From positions 118,994,315 through 119,058,314 of the forward strand of contig CM070900.1 of the NCBI GenBank assembly GCA_036417435.1: 64,000 nt of DNA, read 5' to 3'. The notes under the pieces were generated by a model, which saw only the letters and a program-made list of their open reading frames with translations, made no database searches and had not been told where the DNA came from. The DNA comes from Inia geoffrensis (taxonomy: Eukaryota; Chordata; Mammalia; Artiodactyla; Iniidae). Within the stretch, counting starts at the first letter, position 1, and every line of letters starts with the position of its first letter. Positions 36,246 to 46,992 of this stretch are shown in pieces. A program made the position numbers and the translations under genes.

Positions 36246-37132
36246 CTAGAGAAGTTCCTTTACCATTTGTTGTAAAGCTGGTTTGGTGGTGCTGAATTCT
36301 CTTAACTTTTGCTTCTATGTAAAGGTTTTAATTTCTCCGTCGAATCTGAATGAGATCCTTGTTGAGTAGAGTAATCTTGGGTGTAGGTTTTTCCCTTTCA
36401 TCTCTTTAAATATGTCCTGTTACTCGGTTCTGGCTTGCAGAGTTTCTGCTGAAAGATCAGCTATTAACCTTATGGGGATTCCCTTGCATATTATTTGTTG
36501 CTTTTCCCTTGCTGCTTTTAATATTTTTTCTTCGCATTTAATTTTTAACAGTTTGATTAATATGTGTCTTGGCATGTTTATACTTGGATTTATGCTGTAT
36601 GGGACTCTCTGCAATTCCTGGACTTGATTGATTATTTCCTTTCCCATATTAGGGAAATTTTCAACTCTAATCTCTTAAATTATTTTCTCAGTTCCTTTTT
36701 TTTTCTCTCCTTCTGGGAGCCCTGTAATTTGAATGCTGGTGTTTTTAATGTTGTCCCAGTGGTCTCTGAGACTGTTCTCTCTTCTGTTCATTCTTTTTTC
36801 TTTATTCTGTTCTGTGGTAGTTATTTCCACTATTTTATCTTCCAGGTCATTTATCCATTCTTCTGCCTCAGTTATTCTGCTATTGATTCTTTCTAGAGAA
36901 TTTTAATTTCATTTCTTCTGTTCATCATTGTTTGTTTGCTCTTTAATTCTTCCAGGTCCTTGTTAAATGATTCTTGCATTTTGTCTATTCTATTTCCAAG
37001 ATTTTGGATCATCTTTACTATCATTATTCTGAATTCTTTTTCAGGTAGGTTGCCTATTTTCTCTTCACTTGTTAGGTCTGGTGGGTTTTTATCTTGCTCC
37101 TTCATCTGCTGTGTGTTTTTCTGTCTTCTAAT
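36246..37132 (-). pseudogene. Decayed L1 ORF1
   Basis: Two readable parts remain: the N-terminal coiled-coil start (36893-37105, DKNPPDLTSEEKIGNLPEKEF) and the central RRM/C-terminal part (36420-36647, GKEIINQVQ then RHILIKLLKIKCEEKILKAA). Aligned with the intact copy at 28401-29294, the start codon has changed from ATG to ATT (37130-37132), and small deletions break the coiled-coil segment. Confidence 0.85.
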
Positions 37133-37810
37133 TTTGCTTACTTTACTGTGTTTGGGGTCCTCTTTTTGCAGGCTGCAGGTTTGTAGTTCCCATTGTTTTT
37201 GGTGTCTGTCCCTAGTGGCTAAAGTTGGTTCAGTGTGTTGTGTAGGCTTCCTGGTGGAAGGGAATGGTGCCTGTGTTCTGGTGGATGAGGCTGGATCTTG
37301 TCTTTGTGGTGGGCAGGTCCACCTCTGGTGGTGTGTTTTGGGGTGTCTGTGGTCTTATTATGATTTTAGGCATCCTCTCTACTAATGGGTGGGGTTGTGT
37401 TCCTGTCTTGCTAGCTGCTTGGCATAGGGTGTCCAGTACTGTAGCTTGCTGGTTGTTGAGTGGAGCTGGGTCTTAGTGTTGAGATGGAGATCTCTGGGAG
37501 AGCATTTGCTGTTTGATATTACATGGGGCTGGGAGGTCTCTAATTGACCAATGTCCTGAACTTGGCTCTCCCACCTCAGAGCCTCAGGCCTAAAACAAGC
37601 ACTAAAAACTATACAAAACAAAACAAAACAAAAAACTGGGTAGACAAACCCTAGGACAAATGGCAAATGTGAAGCTTTTGGGAAGTCTGGGGTCTTCTGC
37701 CAGTGTTCAGTAGGTGTTCTGTAGGAGTTGTTCCACTTGTAGATGTGTTTTTGATGAATGTGTGGGGAGGAAGGTGATCTCCACATCTTATTCCTCTGTT
37801 ATATTGTGTG
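37133..37810 (-). other. 5'UTR of the older L1
   Basis: The proximal part is colinear with 29295-29740. The distal part instead ends with a block whose reverse complement starts near CAGAGGAATAAGATGTGGAG and continues ATCACCTTCC, the more usual 5' start of cetartiodactyl L1s. An AACAAAACAAAAC run lies at about 37615-37635. Confidence 0.75.
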
Positions 37811-37820
37811 TCCACTCCTA

Positions 37821-38313
37821 AATGCCTAAATTTAAAATGGAAAAAACATTTCAAACAAGTAACCTAATGTTACACCTTGAAGAACTAGAAGAAGAAGAGC
37901 AAATTAAATCCAAAGCTAGCAAGAGGAAATAAATAATAAAAAATAAGAGCAGAAATAAATGAAATAGAAAATAGAAAAGTAAAACAGAGATAATTAACAA
38001 ATCAAATGTTAGTTTTTTGAAAAAAGCAAGAAATTTTAGCCATTGTGACTGAGCAAAAAAATAGAGACAATACAAATGATTAATACCAGAAGAAAAGTGA
38101 GGATATTACCACCAATCCTATAGAAATAAAAAATGATTATAAGAAAATACTTTGACCAACTGTATGTCAACATATTAAATAAACTAGAGGAAATGGACAA
38201 ATTCCTAGAAATACAGAGAATAACAAAATTAATTCAAGAAAGACAAGGATATCTGAGAAGACCTATAACACACAGAGATTTAATCAGAAATAAAAAAACC
38301 TTCCAACAGAAAA
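37821..38313 (+). mobile_element. Old L1M ORF2 fragment, part 2
   Basis: Continues the fragment that ends at 31800. The endonuclease-RT linker translates in places, for example LEEMDKFLE, GYLRRPIT and the start of the reverse transcriptase domain (38133-38339). It stops at the NLPT-like position near 38310, just before a younger L1 3' end. Confidence 0.75.
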
Positions 38314-38321
38314 AAAGTGGA

Positions 38322-39170
38322 GGTATCACCTCACACTAGTCAGGATGGCCATTATCAAACAATCTAGAAACAGTAAATGCTGGAAAGGGCGTGGTGAAAA
38401 AGGAACCCTCCTGCACTGTTGGTGGGAATGTAAATTGATACAACCACTATGGGAAACAGTATGGAGTTTCCTTAAAATACTAAAAATAGAACTACTACAT
38501 GACCCTGCAATCCCACTACTGGGCATATACCCTGAGAAAACTATAATTCAAAAAGAGACATGTACCAAAATGTTCATTACAGCACTCTTTACAATAGCCA
38601 GGACATGGAAGCAACCTAAATGTCCATCGACAGAGGAATGGATAAAGAAGATGTGGCACATATATACAATGGAATATCACTCAGCCATAAAAAGGAATGA
38701 AACTGAGTTATTTGTCATGAGGTAGATGAACCTAGAGTCTGTCATACAGAGTGAAGTAAGTCAGAAAGAGAAAAATACCATATTCTAATGCATATATATG
38801 GAATCTAAAAAAATATATATATATATATGAATGTAGTGGCAGAGCAGGAATAAAGATGTAGACATAGAGAATGCACTTGAGAACACGGGGTGGGAGGGGG
38901 AGGCTGGGGCAAAGGGAGAGTGGCATGGATATATATACACTACCAAATGTAAAATAGTCAGCTAGTGGGAGCTGCAGCATAGAACAAGGAGATCAGTTCG
39001 GTGCTTTGTGATGACCTAGAGTGGTGGGATAGGGAGGGTGGGAGGGAGGCTCAAGAGGGAGGGGATATGGGGACATATGTATGCCTATGGCTGATTCACC
39101 TTGTTGTACAACAGAAACTAACACAGTATTGTCAAGCAGTTATACTCCAATAAAGATCTATTTAAAAAAA
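38322..39170 (+). mobile_element. 5'-truncated L1 3' end
   Basis: The last ORF2 codons (38345-38725) carry [18 protein letters not shown] and [20 protein letters not shown], followed by a full 3'UTR with the G-rich GGGTGGGAGGGAGG block and an A tail after ATACTCCAATAAAG. The expected W codon after MR is TAG, so ORF2 has a premature stop. Sequence identity to the 24-30 kb L1 is high by eye. It sits between two parts of the old L1M, but no clean target duplication is seen. Confidence 0.88.
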
Positions 39171-40495
39171 TGAATCAAAGATCTAAACATATGTTCCAAA
39201 ATTATAAAATTCTTAGAAGAAAGCATAGGGGAAATCTTCATGACACTGGATTTCACAATGATATTTTGGATATGATACCAAAAGTACAAGCACCAATAGG
39301 AAATATATTGGAATTCAAATGTTAAGAGTTTTTGTATCAAAGGACGTTATCAAGAAAGTGAAAAGACAACCTACAAGGATGGGGGACAGTATGCAAACCA
39401 TATATCTGATAAGGGTCCAGTATCCAGAATATATGAAAAATTCTTACAAGTCAATATCAAACAGACAAACAATACTTAAAAAAATTTTTTTAAACAATTT
39501 ACACGTTTTTAAAAATGGGCAAATTTCATGAATACCTTTCTCCAAAGAAGACATACAATTGCCAGCAAGCACATAAAAAGGATGCTTTTCATTAGTAGTC
39601 ATTAGAGAATGAAAATTAAAACCATGATTATATACCACTTCACACCCACTAGGATCAAGATAATTAAAAAAAAAACACAGAAATTATGAAATGAAGTATT
39701 AATGAAGATGTGGAGAAAACAGAGCCCTCCTACTTTACTGGTGATGATGCCAACTGTTTCAAACACTGTGGTGGAAACATGTTTGGCAGTTCCACAAAAA
39801 GTTAAACATAGAATTACCATATAACTCAGCAATTTTACTCTTAGAGATATACCTAAAGGAATGGAAAGAGAGTAGTCAAATGTTTCTACATGATTGTTCA
39901 TAGCAGCAATAGTCACAATGGCCAAATGTGGAAACAACCCAAATGTCCATCAAGGGATGAATGGATAAATAAATTATGGTATATACATACAGTGGAATAT
40001 TATTCAATCATAAAAAAGGATGGTATATTAGTATATGTTATAGCATGGATAATACTTGAACAAATATTAAGTGAAAGAAGTCAGACACAAAGGGCTATGT
40101 ATTATATGATTCCAATTTCATGAATTTTCCAGAATAAGTAAGTCCATAGAGATAGAAGGCAGATTGGTTGCTATCAAGGCCTGGGAATAGAGAATTGGCT
40201 GTGACTGGTTCATGTGTATAGTGTTTTCTTTTGGAATAATGAAAATATTTTGAGACTAGATAGAGTTGGTGATTATACAACATTGTAAATGTATTAAATG
40301 CCATGTGATAGCACACTTTGATATAGTTTAAAATGGCAATAAGTTCTAGAGCTCTAATGTACAATATTGTGTCTATAGTTAACAATATTGTATTGTGCAG
40401 TTAAAATTCTGTTAAGAAGGGTAGATCTTATGTTAAGTGTGCTTACTACAATAAAAATGATTAATTTTATGTTATATGAATTTCAGTTACATTTT
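39171..40495 (+). mobile_element. Old L1M, ORF2 C-terminus and 3'UTR
   Basis: Begins AATCAAAGATCTAAACATAT and runs through GACACTGGATTTCACAATGA, AAGGACGTTATCAAGAAAGT, CATATATCTGATAAGGGTCC and CAACCCAAATGTCCATCAAG to a 3'UTR ending near CTACAATAAAAATGATT. This matches old L1M elements and not the younger cetartiodactyl type. It may be the same insertion as 31205-31800 and 37821-38313, with about 1.5 kb of RT domain missing. Confidence 0.8.
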
Positions 40496-41030
40496 TATAA
40501 ATCATCTATTTTGCACCCCCCTTTCCCTTCATAACTAGTCCCCATTATAATAAATATAAGGATTTTGGTGTTTTCCTTGGCTGTCTGAATACACCACCAA
40601 TTATACTTAGGCAGCTTCTCCATTGTCTTTGCAATTGTGAGAAATAGTACTCTGCCTGCTACCATGGGTATTGAAGTGGGGGAAACATCCTTCAACAAAT
40701 CTCCAGTAGTATGGGGCTTGTGTACATGAATAATGTTCACCCAATTAGGTGGCTCTGCCTTGAAGTCTGAATATGGAGCTAGTGAAGTATATATTAAAAG
40801 GACAATTAGTATTCAATTATGGTCATTGGTGGAAGTATCAATTAATGTTGGTTTTCTATAGTAGGGAGGACAACATGTAGGTATGAATATTTCTGGTAAA
40901 TTATGGTGTTTTTTCTACTCACTTCTTTTAAAATTGTCTTTATTTATGAATTTCTTACAAATTTGATCTTTCTTCCTCCATTCAAATCAATGAGTCTCCT
41001 AAATTCTTCAGTAAAATCGTAGTGTAAGTC
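40496..41030. other. Unassigned non-coding sequence
   Basis: No gene or named repeat was recognised. Confidence 0.4.
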
Positions 41031-41096
41031 TGTGTGTGTAGGGAAATATTTGTGTGTGGCGTGTGTGTGTGTGGTGTGTAGGTGTGTGTGTGTGAA
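41027..41096. repeat. Imperfect (TG)n microsatellite
   Basis: Three TG runs broken by AGGGAAATAT, GGC and AGG interruptions. Confidence 0.9.
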
Positions 41097-41479
41097 CATA
41101 AAATGCCACTCAGACTTAGGGTAGCCAGGGTAGATTTCTATTGCTTACAACCAAGGCCTCTGACAGATATGTTCAAGGTTATTTAGTCATAGTTTATTTT
41201 TTTCCTTTACATACACTCATATTTCCCAGGTAATAAAAATAGTACCCGACAATTGAGATAGTTGATCTCCCTGAACTTTGGGAAGGAAAAGGTCTTAATA
41301 TTTTAAAATTTGTGTCTGACCTTGTCATTTGTTATGAAACTCAGAAACAGTTTACATGCACATTATTGTTTTGTTTTAAATATTGGTTTGGGCTTTCTTT
41401 AGAAGATTTTACACAGTTCGGGTATGAAAATAAAAGTATATACTTTTCAAAAGAATATTCTGCTACTTGATTTTGGATG

Positions 41480-41482
<3 letters not shown>

Positions 41483-41510
<28 letters not shown>

Positions 41511-41706
41511 GTGCGGTACGCGGGTCTCTCACTGTTGTGGCCTCTCCCATTGCAGAGCACAGGCTCCGGACTCACAGGCTCGGCGGCCATGGCTCACGGG
41601 TCCAGCCGCTCCGCGGCAATGTGGGATCTTCCTGGACTGGGGCACGAGCCCGTGTCCCCTGCATCGGCAGGTGGACTCTCAACCACTGCACCACCAGGGA
41701 AGCCCC
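41483..41706 (-). mobile_element. CHR-type SINE with long poly(T) edge
   Basis: The T run at 41483-41510 is the poly(A) tail of the minus-strand element. The reverse complement starts GGGGCTTCCCTGGTGGTGCA and keeps most CpGs (for example GCTCCGCGGC). Length and preservation suggest a recent insertion. I could not find a convincing target duplication. Confidence 0.93.
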
Positions 41707-42597
41707 CCAGTATTCTTAATATACTGAAGAAAGCATAAGGTTCTTACTCGTCACTAGTGTTTTCAATGGACTACAATGGAATTTAATTTCATTTAAAAAT
41801 GTGTGATATTTTATAGTAAAAAGTCTGTAAAAATTGATTCCCTGTTGACAACATTGAATTGGCATCCATGCAGCACCATATTGCAAAGTATGTCACATGA
41901 GACACATTATATATTTCATTGCCAGCAAGCTGACATCTGGTTCATAACTTTTAGTGTTGGTTAATGTGTCTCTTGGTAAAGCATAAATACACTAAATCAG
42001 GTACTAAAGAAGAACTGATCTGGAATTCCAATGGAGGAGCACTCAAATGTCAAAGCTATTTTCGGTGTCATTAGTTTCTAATTATGTACTTTTTAAAATT
42101 AACTGTTTTTATAACAGTATCAAAGGTCAAGTGGAAAAGCAACAGACTTAAAGGAAATTGAAATATGTAAAAGAAATTTTGAACTGTAAAAATATTATTT
42201 CCAGATGCTTTCTTCCCTTGCAAGCACTAATGGATTTTAGGATTGGTTCAATGTTAAGGAACTAGGGAAACAATTCAGAAACTTACAGGACATATGTTTT
42301 GATAATTAATTATAAGAAAACTATTGTTCTTAATTGTAATATATGAATTGACTATCAACATAATGATGCTTGCAAAACATATAGGTGTTTATGTTCCTGA
42401 TAGTCTTCTTCTGATATCCTAATCCTACCTATTACAATATATTCAGGTTCTTATATTCCAATAATAGGAGCAGGAAGATCTTGTAGGTAGAAATTTTCAG
42501 ATTATGTATACTAAATTATGCCCACAGTTGGTGTTTTCTGAGCATCTCGGCAGAAGCGTATTGACATAAAATAAGTATGCAAAGAACTGCTTAAATG
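41707..42597. other. Unassigned non-coding sequence
   Basis: AT-rich, with no gene or repeat recognised. Confidence 0.4.
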
Positions 42598-42759
42598 TAT
42601 TGTGTTGGCCAAAAGCTTCGTTAGGTTTTTTCAGTAAGATGGCTCAAGTAGCACTTAGTTGTCTTTAACTTCATTCAAAACAATTTTGTTAGATTGTATG
42701 TGATAGCAGTCATATCAGCGTGCATTTAAAAAAAAGATCAAAATTGGTGAATTTTTGTA

Positions 42760-44070
42760 TAGCCATTTTAATATTGAAGATGAAAGAAAAAAGCAACATT
42801 TTCGGCATATTATGCTTTATTATTTCAAGGAAGGTAAAAACGCTACTGAAATGCAAAAAAAAAAAAGATTTGTGCAGTGTGTGGAGAAGGTGCTGTGACT
42901 GATCGAACATGTCAAAAGTGGTTTGCTAAGTTTCATGCTGGAGATTTCTTGCTGGACGATGCTCCAGGGTCAGGTAGACCAATTGAAGTTGATAGTGATG
43001 AAATCAAGACGTTAATTGAGAACCATCAACGTTATACCACGCGGAGATAGCCGACATACTCAAAATATCCAAATCAAGCACTGAAAATCGTTTGCACCAG
43101 CTTGGTTTTGTTAATCGTTTTGATGTTTGGGTTCCATGTAAGTTAAGCAAAAAAAACTCTCCTTGACTATATCTCCATATGTGATTCTCTACTTAAACGT
43201 AACAAAAACGCTCCATTTTTAAAACAAGTTGTGACAGGTGATGAAAAGTGGATACTATACAATAATGTGGAACAGAAGAGATCATGGGCAAGCGAAATGA
43301 ACCACCACCAACCACACCAAAGGCTGGTCTTCATCCAAAGAAAGTGATGTTTTGAATATGGTGGGATTGGAAGGGAGTCCTCTCTTATGAGCTCCTTACG
43401 GAAAACCAAATGATTAATTCCAACAAGTACTGCCCCATTTAGATGAACTGAAAGCAGCACTCGACGAAAAGTGTCCAGAATTAGTCAACAGAAAATGCAT
43501 AATCTTCCATCAGGCTAACTCAAGATCGCATGTTTCTTTGATGACCAGGCAAAAACTGTCATCAGCTTGGCTGGGAAGCTCTGATTCATCTGCTGTATTC
43601 ACCAGACATTGCACCTTCTCATTTCCATTTATTTCAGTCTTTACAAAATTCTCTTAATGGAAAAAATTTCCATACCCTGGAAGGCTGTAAAAGTCACCTG
43701 GAATAGTTCTTTTCTCAAAAAGATAAAAAGTTTGGGGAACATGGAATTATGAAGTTGCCTGAAAAATGACAGAAGGTAGTGGAAAAAAGGGTGGATACAG
43801 GGCTTCCCTGGTGGTGCAGTGGTTGACAGTCCACCTGCCGATGCAGGGGACACAGGTTCGTGCCCCAGTCCAGGAAGATCCCACATGCCATGGAGCAGCT
43901 GGGCCCGTGAGCCATGGCTGCTGAGCCTGCGCGTCCGGAGCCTGTGCTCTGCAGCGGGAGAGGCCACAACAGCGAGAGGCCCGCGTACGGAAAAAAAAAG
44001 AAAAAAAAAAGGGTGAATACATTGTTCAATAAAGTTCTTGGTGAAAATGAAAAATGTGTCAGTTTTTACT
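42760..44070 (+). pseudogene. Mariner transposase pseudogene
   Basis: Transposase would bind the TIRs and cut and paste the element through a D,D34D active site. The helix-turn-helix part is visible as a damaged frame around 42790-43100 (HILYYF-like, then KWFAKFHAGDFLLDDAPGSGRP). The first catalytic region VTGDEKW is intact (Asp codon GAT at 43240-43242). The second, normally HDNA-like, reads FHQANSRSH: the Asp position is GCT, Ala, at 43514-43516. The third, YSPDIAPS at about 43597-43620, is readable only in another frame. At least two one-base deletions (near 43047 and near 43560) and a SINE after 43799 disrupt the frame, so it is inactive. Confidence 0.9.
43800..44004 (+). mobile_element. 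CHR-type SINE nested in the mariner
   Basis: GGGCTTCCCTGGTGGTGCAG at the 5' end, the B box GGTTCGTGCCC and an A-rich tail. AAAAAAGGGTGGATACA before it and AAAAAAGGGTGAATACA after it are a 17 bp target duplication with one change (43783-43799 and 44005-44021). The SINE therefore entered after the mariner had settled. Confidence 0.95.
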
Positions 44071-44104
44071 TAAAAACCGAAGGCACTTTTTGGCCAACTC
44101 AATA

Positions 44105-45929
44105 AAAGACAACACGAATATCACTAACAACTTGGGAGCAAGTTTATCTAAACTTTTTTGAAAATTAAGAATACTACTTTCTATCTAAACTTTGAATTCA
44201 CAGATTCCATTGACTTCAGCATCAATATTTGATAAAGATGTTTCCATAAATATACCTTAATCAGGCAATTTACGTCAAAGTAACAGGTTTTTGTTGGTGG
44301 TATTGGTGCTGCTGCTGGGTGTTTTTCATTCCTCCATTACTTATACATGTGGCTACTTGTTCATATGATTAAATAACGATTCATGTTTCTAGTGATACCC
44401 TGTATAAAAGTGATAATTCATTATACTAATAATATATGTTAGCTTGGAAGGATAGCGCTCTGATTATTTCCTCTTTAAAGACTATGAATCACGTTGGAGA
44501 TGGAAATACTGAGTACACAGGTTAATTTATCTGTTGTTCAGATAATAGCATCTGTTGGCTCAAATTCCAAGTTTGTTCAGTTTCTTATAAGCTATCATAA
44601 TTTATCATAAACACACAAGATACCTAACATTCTAGAAATATTAGAATATTCATGGACCAGAAAGAAAATCAGGTTTTTCCTAATATGTTTTTCTTAAATC
44701 GTGGACACACTTGTTTAGCTTTAGTCTGATTCAGTGGAAATATATTACTGGATAAGAAATACACTTAGAACTTGAAAGAATTGACTAGAGAGAAGGCACT
44801 AGAGTGATCTGAATTCAGATTTCAACGCCCCAAGTGGTAGTGGCCGAAATATGTCTTTTAAAGGTAGCACAGACTTTCAGGAAATCCTTAGGTAACTAAA
44901 TAGGGGCTTTACATGAAGAATGTGCTTAAATTCTATTGTGAATCTGAAGTTCTTAGTACATTGCCAGGTTTAGTCTAATTTAATTCAAGTGGTGTGTATT
45001 ATTGACAAGCTTTAGTGCCTGAGTAAGCTGAGTAAGACCAAGAAAGCAGAGATAGGCAGGTGACTTTGTCATTAGACAATTATTTAGAACTTGGAGTATA
45101 TTTACTAATAGTGACAATGTCCTGAACAATGGCTATGAATAGTTCAGTTCATTTCCTTTTAACAAGCACAGGTAAATGTTAACCTTATGGCAGGTGCTCT
45201 CAGACTCTGCTGATATAACACAGAATAAAGTACAGGTTCTGCCCTTATCAAGTTCGCAGGAAGTTACAAGGTATTCTAGATTAGCTATATGAGTTCTCTT
45301 ACTATTGCATTTAAAACATATTCATGAATTTTTAAGAAGTCTTTGACACGCTGACCTGGGTTGTATCATAGGAAAAAAATGTGTTCTACATTTTTAATGA
45401 TCATCTCACACAAAAATTAGAAAACTGTTTTTTATAAGATGATGATGCCTGCCTATAGTAAAAACAATATTATTTTTTCTATTTGATTTATTAGTAAATA
45501 CTGCCTATACCAATAAATCAATGGGAAATCTGTTAAGGTGCTTATACCCTTGATAATTCAGGAAAATTTATTGTAATCTGTTACAATTATCTCTTTGTTA
45601 TGATGGATATTGTTTTAATTCAAAGGATTTACATTTTCAAAAAGATTAATATATTAAAGAAGGAATAAAGCAAATACACATGCATTGTGGAAAGTCTTCA
45701 TAGACAAAAAGTTTTACCTTCTAAAATTTAGTTTTACATTTATCACATATAAGCCACTATACACAGCACACAGAGACATACAACATAAATTGACTCAGAA
45801 TGAGGCCCTTCATTTAAAGTGTTTTATATTTTTCTGTCCTGGCCATATATTCAAAATAACAATATTATGATTTTATTGGCATAATTACATGATCATAATA
45901 TCTCATTAGGAATAATAAAAGACACACCT
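44105..45929. other. AT-rich sequence, mostly unassigned
   Basis: No gene recognised. A stretch at about 45185-45270 (GGCAGGTGCTCTCAGAC then GTTCTGCCCTTATCAAG) resembles a common mammalian repeat built on GCACTGTGCTAGG and CCCTGCCCTCAAGGAGC. I do not name its family. Confidence 0.4.
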
Positions 45930-46610
45930 TGTTGGCCTTACTTCCAGTTTTATCACTGACCACTTCTCACTAATGCCTCTAATATCACTTTATTCCAAAG
46001 TGCTATCAGCTTTCACCTCAAATATCATCCTCTAGTTGCCTGGCTTCCATTCCTATACCCTGCAATGAAGTTTTCATAGTGTAGCCAACGTGGCCTTTTG
46101 AAAATCCAAAGCAACTTGTTTCAGCAGTTACAATTCATTGCCTTCCAGTTCCAGCTACTATCTAGGCTGCCTTCTTCATATGATCTCTCATACTATTGTA
46201 CTTTCATTCACTAAACTCTAGTTAAGTCATCTCACCTTTTCTTTTGTTGACTACCAAGGCTCTGTACTGTCTCATGGGTTTTGCATCTACTGTTCTCTAT
46301 ATTGAATCCTTTCCTGCAGCTCTTTGAATGGCTCTTTTTTATCACTTAGATTTTGATTATATTGCCACTACCTCAGAGAGAACTTTACTAATAACCTACT
46401 TAATGGAGACCCTGATTCCCCAGTTACACTTCCTAATAACTCTTATAACTCCATGTTAAACTCTTCAGATAATTTATGTACTTCTCTATTTCTCCCATTT
46501 GAATGTATAACAAGAAAAGAAATTATGGCTGTCTTTTTTTCATTTCCACTGCTTAGAAGAGTACCAGGCATATAGCAGGGACTCAATAGATTTTTAATTA
46601 ACTGAAGCTA
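45930..46610 (+). repeat. L2 LINE fragment
   Basis: Contains degraded blocks in L2 order: CCTGCAATGAAGTTTTCATA, GTGGCCTTTTGAAAATCCAA, CATTGCCTTCCAGTTCCAGC, TTTCCTGCAGCTCTTTGAAT, then the 3' end ACCAGGCATATAGCAGGGACTCAATAGATTTTT. Long for an old L2 copy but without open frames. Confidence 0.7.
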
Positions 46611-46775
46611 ATTAGGACTCATGAAAGAAGTCCTCTGCAGTTGAGGAAATAATTTTAAGGGTTCATAAATGTCCATTTTATGTTTATTTGCTAATGGATA
46701 TGTATGTTATTATAGCTTGGTAAAAAGAGGCTGTCTCACTAAAGAGTACATAACTAAAAAAAAAAGAAAGCTTTT

Positions 46776-46980
46776 AGTGGGCTTCCCTGGGGGCACAGTA
46801 GTTGAGAGTCCACCTGCCGATGCAGGGGACACGGGTTCGTGCCCCGGTCCGGGAGGATCCCACATGTCGCGGAGCGGCTGGGGCCGTGAGCCATGGCCAC
46901 TGAGCCTGCGCATCCGGAGCCTGTGCTCCGCAACGGGAGAGGCCACAGCAGTGAGAGGCCTGCGTATCGAAAAAAAAAAA
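46776..46980 (+). mobile_element. CHR-type SINE with target duplication
   Basis: GGGCTTCCCTGGGGGCACAG starts the element. The B box is GGTTCGTGCCC and the body ends GAGGCCTGCGTATCG plus an A run. AAGAAAGCTTTT (46764-46775) is repeated at 46981-46992, extended by A runs. CpGs are well kept, which suggests a young copy. Confidence 0.95.
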
Positions 46981-46992
46981 AAGAAAGCTTTT

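Larger units (their letters stand above)
31801..37820 (-). mobile_element. Near-full-length older L1, nested in L1M and carrying a CHR SINE
   Basis: A T run at 31801 and the L1 3'UTR come first, followed rightwards by ORF2 (to 36187), ORF1 (36246 to about 37132) and a 5'UTR ending near 37805. The likely target duplication is AATGCCAAATTT (31789-31800) versus AATGCCTAAATTT (37821-37833), one base different in length. Both ORFs have lost their start codons and contain many stops. The element is clearly more decayed than the 24-30 kb L1 but colinear with it. A CHR SINE sits in ORF2 at 33177-33386. Confidence 0.92.
42600..44102 (+). mobile_element. Mariner DNA transposon (Mariner1_BT-like), SINE-interrupted
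   Basis: The left end TTGTGTTGGCCAAAAGCTTC and the reverse complement of the right end (TTGAGTTGGCCAAAAAGTGC) are terminal inverted repeats. TA at 42598-42599 and 44103-44104 is the mariner target duplication. Without the internal SINE the element is about 1.3 kb, the normal full mariner length. Mariners with TIRs of the GTTGGCCAAAAAGTTCGTT type are known from cattle and other cetartiodactyls, and mariners spread by horizontal transfer. That family link is from memory. Confidence 0.93.
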
